From Christensenella sp. UBA1685 (GTDB taxonomy: Bacteria > Bacillota > Clostridia > Christensenellales > CAG-138): 64,000 nucleotides of DNA. The position numbers and the translations under genes were made by a program. Every line of letters begins with the position of its first letter. Within the stretch, counting starts at the first letter, position 1. Of this stretch, positions 61,424 to 64,000 are shown in pieces. The DNA lies in contig DCKB01000034.1 in assembly GCA_002320595.1 (NCBI GenBank), positions 1 through 64,000 of the forward strand, given 5' to 3'. The notes under the pieces were generated by a model, which ran no database searches, had not been told where the DNA came from, and was given only the letters and a program-made list of their open reading frames with translations.

Positions 61424-62383
61424 ATGTTTTTTGCGATAGATCCGCAAAGTGACACCGCCATTTATCAGCAAATCGTAAATGCCGTTTGCGCGGATATCCG
61501 GGCAGGCAGGCTCCCCTATGGCACCCAGCTTCCTACGGTGCGGGCGCTTGCGGACGAACTTGGGCTCGCGCGCGGCACGATCAAGCGCGCTTACGACGAG
61601 CTCGGCAAGCTCGGCATGATTGAGATGACGCAGGGCAAGGGCACCTTTGTCTGCTTCCGCGAAACACAGGCGGACAGCCGAAAGGAACGTGCCATGCAGG
61701 CCATTGATACGCTGATTGGCACACTGGAATCGCTTTCATTTTCCTCGGCGGAAATGTCCATCTTCTTTGACTTGAAATTGCGGCAGCGTACAAGCCGGGA
61801 TTGTGATGTGCGCGTCGCTGTGGCGGGCGGCCCTACGGAGCTTCTTTCGGCCATGGCGGATCAGCTTTATGAGCTTGGCGGCGTAACCGTATATCAATAT
61901 GAAGAAAGCGCTCTCCCGGCGGATGGCAGCGTGGATCTTACCGTAGTGCGCGCAGGCCGGCGCGGCGTGCCCCAGCGCGAAGAATCCGGCGGGGCGCTCC
62001 TGCCTGTTGCAACCGGCACGGAACCGCAAACCGTTGCGCGCATCGCGCGCCTCGCGCCGGGCAGCACCGCACTCGCCGTGGCGCAGAGCGAGGAATATCT
62101 GGACCTCATGCGCAAGAGCTTCCGCGACTTCGCGCCGGAGGTATGCCTCCGCTGGATGTTTGCAAACGCCATTTCTCTCGCAGCGTTGCTTGAGGCGGAA
62201 GCTGTATTCGTGCCGGTCGGGTTTGAGCGCCTGTTCCCTCAGGCTGCTGTAGAAGCGCTCAGCGCATACTCTGCCGCGCATGCGCTGCATGAATACACAG
62301 AGCAAATCGACGGCGGCTCCATGCTAAGCGTGCGCGAGGCCGTATCACGTTTGCAGGCCCAGCGCCGCCGCGGAATCATTTGA
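61424..62383 (+). CDS. GntR-family transcriptional regulator
   Basis: A 319-residue regulator. The N-terminal winged helix (IYQQIVNAVCADIRAGRL; LPTVRALADELGLARGTIKRAYDELGKLG; key core GTIKRAYDEL) is GntR-type. The C-terminal domain (about 120-319) resembles a periplasmic-binding or LacI-like fold rather than an aminotransferase. GAGGTG precedes ATG 61424. It sits between the two halves of the glutamate-degradation cluster and probably senses an intermediate. Confidence 0.85.
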   Translation: MFFAIDPQSDTAIYQQIVNAVCADIRAGRLPYGTQLPTVRALADELGLARGTIKRAYDELGKLGMIEMTQGKGTFVCFRETQADSRKERAMQAIDTLIGTLESLSFSSAEMSIFFDLKLRQRTSRDCDVRVAVAGGPTELLSAMADQLYELGGVTVYQYEESALPADGSVDLTVVRAGRRGVPQREESGGALLPVATGTEPQTVARIARLAPGSTALAVAQSEEYLDLMRKSFRDFAPEVCLRWMFANAISLAALLEAEAVFVPVGFERLFPQAAVEALSAYSAAHALHEYTEQIDGGSMLSVREAVSRLQAQRRRGII

Positions 62384-62392
62384 TTGTTTTAC

Positions 62393-62418
62393 AAGCGCCC
62401 TGTTTCGAGCGCTTTTTT
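62393..62418 (+). terminator. terminator of the gntR gene
   Basis: AAGCGC (62393-62398) pairs with GCGCTT (62409-62414), then TTTT. Confidence 0.75.
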
Positions 62419-62447
62419 ATTATCCTGCATGTATACATGGATACTTC

Positions 62448-62480
62448 TTGACAAATGACATAATACAATATAGTATATTG
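62448..62480 (+). promoter_or_regulatory. glmS promoter with palindrome
   Basis: TTGACA (62448-62453), then TAGTAT at 17 bp (62471-62476) or the overlapping TATAGT. CAATATA-G-TATATTG (62466-62480) is a perfect palindrome over the -10 region. The reverse of 62465-62475 is TACTATATTGT, identical to the motif at the gntR promoter. Confidence 0.6.
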
Positions 62481-62538
62481 AATTAGAACAAGGCACTTTT
62501 TTGTGAAACAGAAAATAGGAATTGTGAGGACAGAAAGA

Positions 62539-62958
62539 ATGAGCAACCAAAAGAAGCTTGTCATCGGCGTAATCGGCGCAGATGTGCATGCTGTCGGCAA
62601 CAAAATCCTCTACCATGCATTCACGGACGCAGGGTTTGAGGTTATCAACCTCGGCGTGATGGTTTCGCAGGAAGAATACATCGCCGCCGCAATCGAGTCC
62701 AACGCGGATGCAATCGTCGTTTCCTCGCTCTATGGCCAGGGTGAATTGGACTGCCGCGGCATGCGTGAAAAGTGCGACGAAGCAGGCCTGGAAGGCATCC
62801 TGCTTTACGTCGGCGGCAATATCGTAATCGGCAAGCAGCCGTTTGACGAGGTCGAAAAGCGTTTCAAGGCCATGGGCTTCAACCGCGCATTCCCGCCGGG
62901 CACCCCGCCGGAGACCACCATCGAAGCGCTTAAGGAAGACCTGCACGTAGAAGGCTGA
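62539..62958 (+). CDS. glmS: glutamate mutase subunit S (cobalamin-binding)
   Basis: A 139-residue B12-binding protein from ATG 62539. [15 protein letters not shown] carries the DxHxxG cobalamin-ligand motif (His in DVH), then VVSSLYGQG and [10 protein letters not shown], typical of the sigma subunit (MutS/GlmS). With GlmE it converts L-glutamate to 3-methylaspartate, the first step of the methylaspartate pathway. GlmL follows directly. Not the unrelated aminotransferase also called GlmS. Confidence 0.93.
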   Translation: MSNQKKLVIGVIGADVHAVGNKILYHAFTDAGFEVINLGVMVSQEEYIAAAIESNADAIVVSSLYGQGELDCRGMREKCDEAGLEGILLYVGGNIVIGKQPFDEVEKRFKAMGFNRAFPPGTPPETTIEALKEDLHVEG

Positions 62959-62977
62959 GCCGCAGGAAGGGACGCAT

Positions 62978-64000
62978 ATGAGACCCATCCTGCTGATCGA
63001 TTTCGGCAGCACCTACACCAAGGTAACTGCCGTGGATGTGGAAAACGCGAAGCTGCTTGGCTCGGCCGCCGCTTACACCACCGTGCAGACGGATGTGAAC
63101 GACGGGCTTGCAAACGCAGTTACGCGCCTTGAGGAGCAAACGGGCAAGCTCGATTTTGCGGAGCGCTACGCGTGTTCCAGCGCTGCGGGCGGCCTTCGGA
63201 TGATCGCAAGCGGCCTCGTGCCGGAGCTTACGGCGGAAGCAGCCAAGTGCGCGAGCCTTGGCGCAGGCGCAAAGGTTGTAAAGACCTACTCTTTCGAGCT
63301 GACCGAGGATGACGCTGCGGAAATCCTTGCCGCAAAGCCGGATATTTTTCTGCTTGTAGGCGGCACGGACGGCGGCAACAAGGCCTGCATCCTGAACAAC
63401 GCGCATGTGCTTGCGGAAGCGGGCGGCAGCTTCCCCATCGTAATTGCGGGCAACCGCAATGCAGCGCGGGAGTGCGAACGAATTCTGGCCGGGCGCGAGG
63501 TTTACGTTTGCGAAAACGTTATGCCCAAGTTCGGCACGCTGAACATCGAGCCCGCACAGCAGCGCATCCGCGATATCTTTTTGAACCGCATTGTGCGCGC
63601 GAAGGGGCTTACAAAAGCAAGCGAGCTCATCTCCGGCATCCTGATGCCCACGCCTTCCGCGTTTCTTGCAGCCATGCGCCTGCTTGCGGACGGCACGAAA
63701 GCGCAAAGCGGAATCGGCGAACTCATCGCCGTTGATGTGGGCGGTGCAACCACGGATGTTTATTCCATTGCGGACGGCATGCCGGATCACCCCGGTACGA
63801 TCCTCAAAGGATTGCCGGAGCCCTATGTAAAGCGCACCGTGGAGGGAGACGTCGGCATGCGCTACAGCATCCATGGAATCGTGGATGCGGCAGGGCTTGA
63901 TACGGTCGCCGCCATTTCCGGCCTTGCGGCGGAGCGCGTGAAGGAGCTGGTGGACTTCCTCGGCACACACACGGATACCCTGCCGAACACGCCGGAGCTT
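62978..64000 (+). CDS. glmL: GlmL/MutL-family protein (partial)
   Basis: The first 341 residues (the gene runs off the window). MRPILLIDFGSTYTKVTAVD is an actin/Hsp70-type phosphate loop; later DIFLLVGGTDGGNK and VDVGGATTDVYS are the second ATP-binding and hinge parts. GlmL/MutL proteins accompany glutamate mutase and are thought to reactivate or chaperone it, replacing damaged cobalamin. AGGAAGGG precedes ATG 62978, 19 nt after glmS. The mutase large subunit is expected next. Confidence 0.92.
   Translation, partial: MRPILLIDFGSTYTKVTAVDVENAKLLGSAAAYTTVQTDVNDGLANAVTRLEEQTGKLDFAERYACSSAAGGLRMIASGLVPELTAEAAKCASLGAGAKVVKTYSFELTEDDAAEILAAKPDIFLLVGGTDGGNKACILNNAHVLAEAGGSFPIVIAGNRNAARECERILAGREVYVCENVMPKFGTLNIEPAQQRIRDIFLNRIVRAKGLTKASELISGILMPTPSAFLAAMRLLADGTKAQSGIGELIAVDVGGATTDVYSIADGMPDHPGTILKGLPEPYVKRTVEGDVGMRYSIHGIVDAAGLDTVAAISGLAAERVKELVDFLGTHTDTLPNTPEL

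Noticed and set aside
62384..62538. Cobalamin riboswitch before the B12-dependent mutase
   Set aside because: The gap is only 155 bp, contains a terminator and a promoter, and shows no B12-box-like conserved sequence.

Overview
The window looks like the chromosome of an anaerobic gut Clostridia (Eubacteriales) species. Shine-Dalgarno sites are strong (AAAGGAG/AGGAGG), ATGA gene overlaps are common, and the host part encodes Dpp-type peptide uptake and a glutamate-fermentation (3-methylaspartate) gene set. No 16S rRNA is present, so the genus cannot be named. Three blocks of different origin lie side by side.

Block 1 (1 to about 38,016) is the right-hand part of an integrative conjugative element (ICE) of the Tn1549/CTn type seen in Clostridia. 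It carries topoisomerase III, an ArdC/YodL-type protein, a 3,298-residue methylase-helicase 'polyvalent' protein with a tnpV gene nested in another frame, DUF3849, MobC and a MobA/VirD2-type relaxase. Next to the relaxase is a run of inverted repeats with an IncP-like ATCCTG/C core, a good oriT candidate. Cargo follows (18.9-31.2 kb): an XRE regulator, small membrane proteins, a flavin oxidoreductase, and two separate response regulator-histidine kinase-ABC transporter modules resembling antimicrobial-peptide sensing and resistance systems. The second module lies between 36-bp imperfect direct repeats. The right end has a sigma-like gene, a 0.57-kb structured non-coding stretch, a DUF6870-like protein and three tandem large serine recombinases. 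The ICE's left end and type IV secretion genes lie outside the window.

Block 2 (about 38,017 to 47,571) is a second, smaller element that the ICE has interrupted. The ICE sits inside its tyrosine integrase gene, directly after the HxxRH box. The rest holds a repressor divergent from an AlpA/excisionase-like gene, an SF3 (D5/P4-type) helicase gene followed by an iteron-like candidate origin, a nuclease, a second inverted-repeat cluster, a sigma-like gene, a zeta toxin, a Fic protein, and many small ORFs. It ends in a 3' fragment of a tRNA-Lys(CTT) gene, the signature of tRNA-targeted integration. No capsid, tail, terminase or lysis genes are seen. The layout resembles a phage satellite (PICI-like) or a cryptic replicative island. 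The ICE insertion should have destroyed its integrase.

Block 3 (47.6-64 kb) is resident chromosome. An operon dppA-B-C-D-F plus a C45-family amidohydrolase is divergent from a LysR gene. Then come a P-loop protein of unknown role, a secreted or anchored protein, and a cluster that fits the methylaspartate pathway of glutamate fermentation: citramalate/citrate lyase beta and alpha subunits, a two-subunit Fe-S hydratase (candidate mesaconase), a GntR regulator, glutamate mutase subunit S, and the start of its GlmL/MutL partner, cut by the window end. An 11-bp motif shared by the gntR and glmS promoter regions suggests a common operator.
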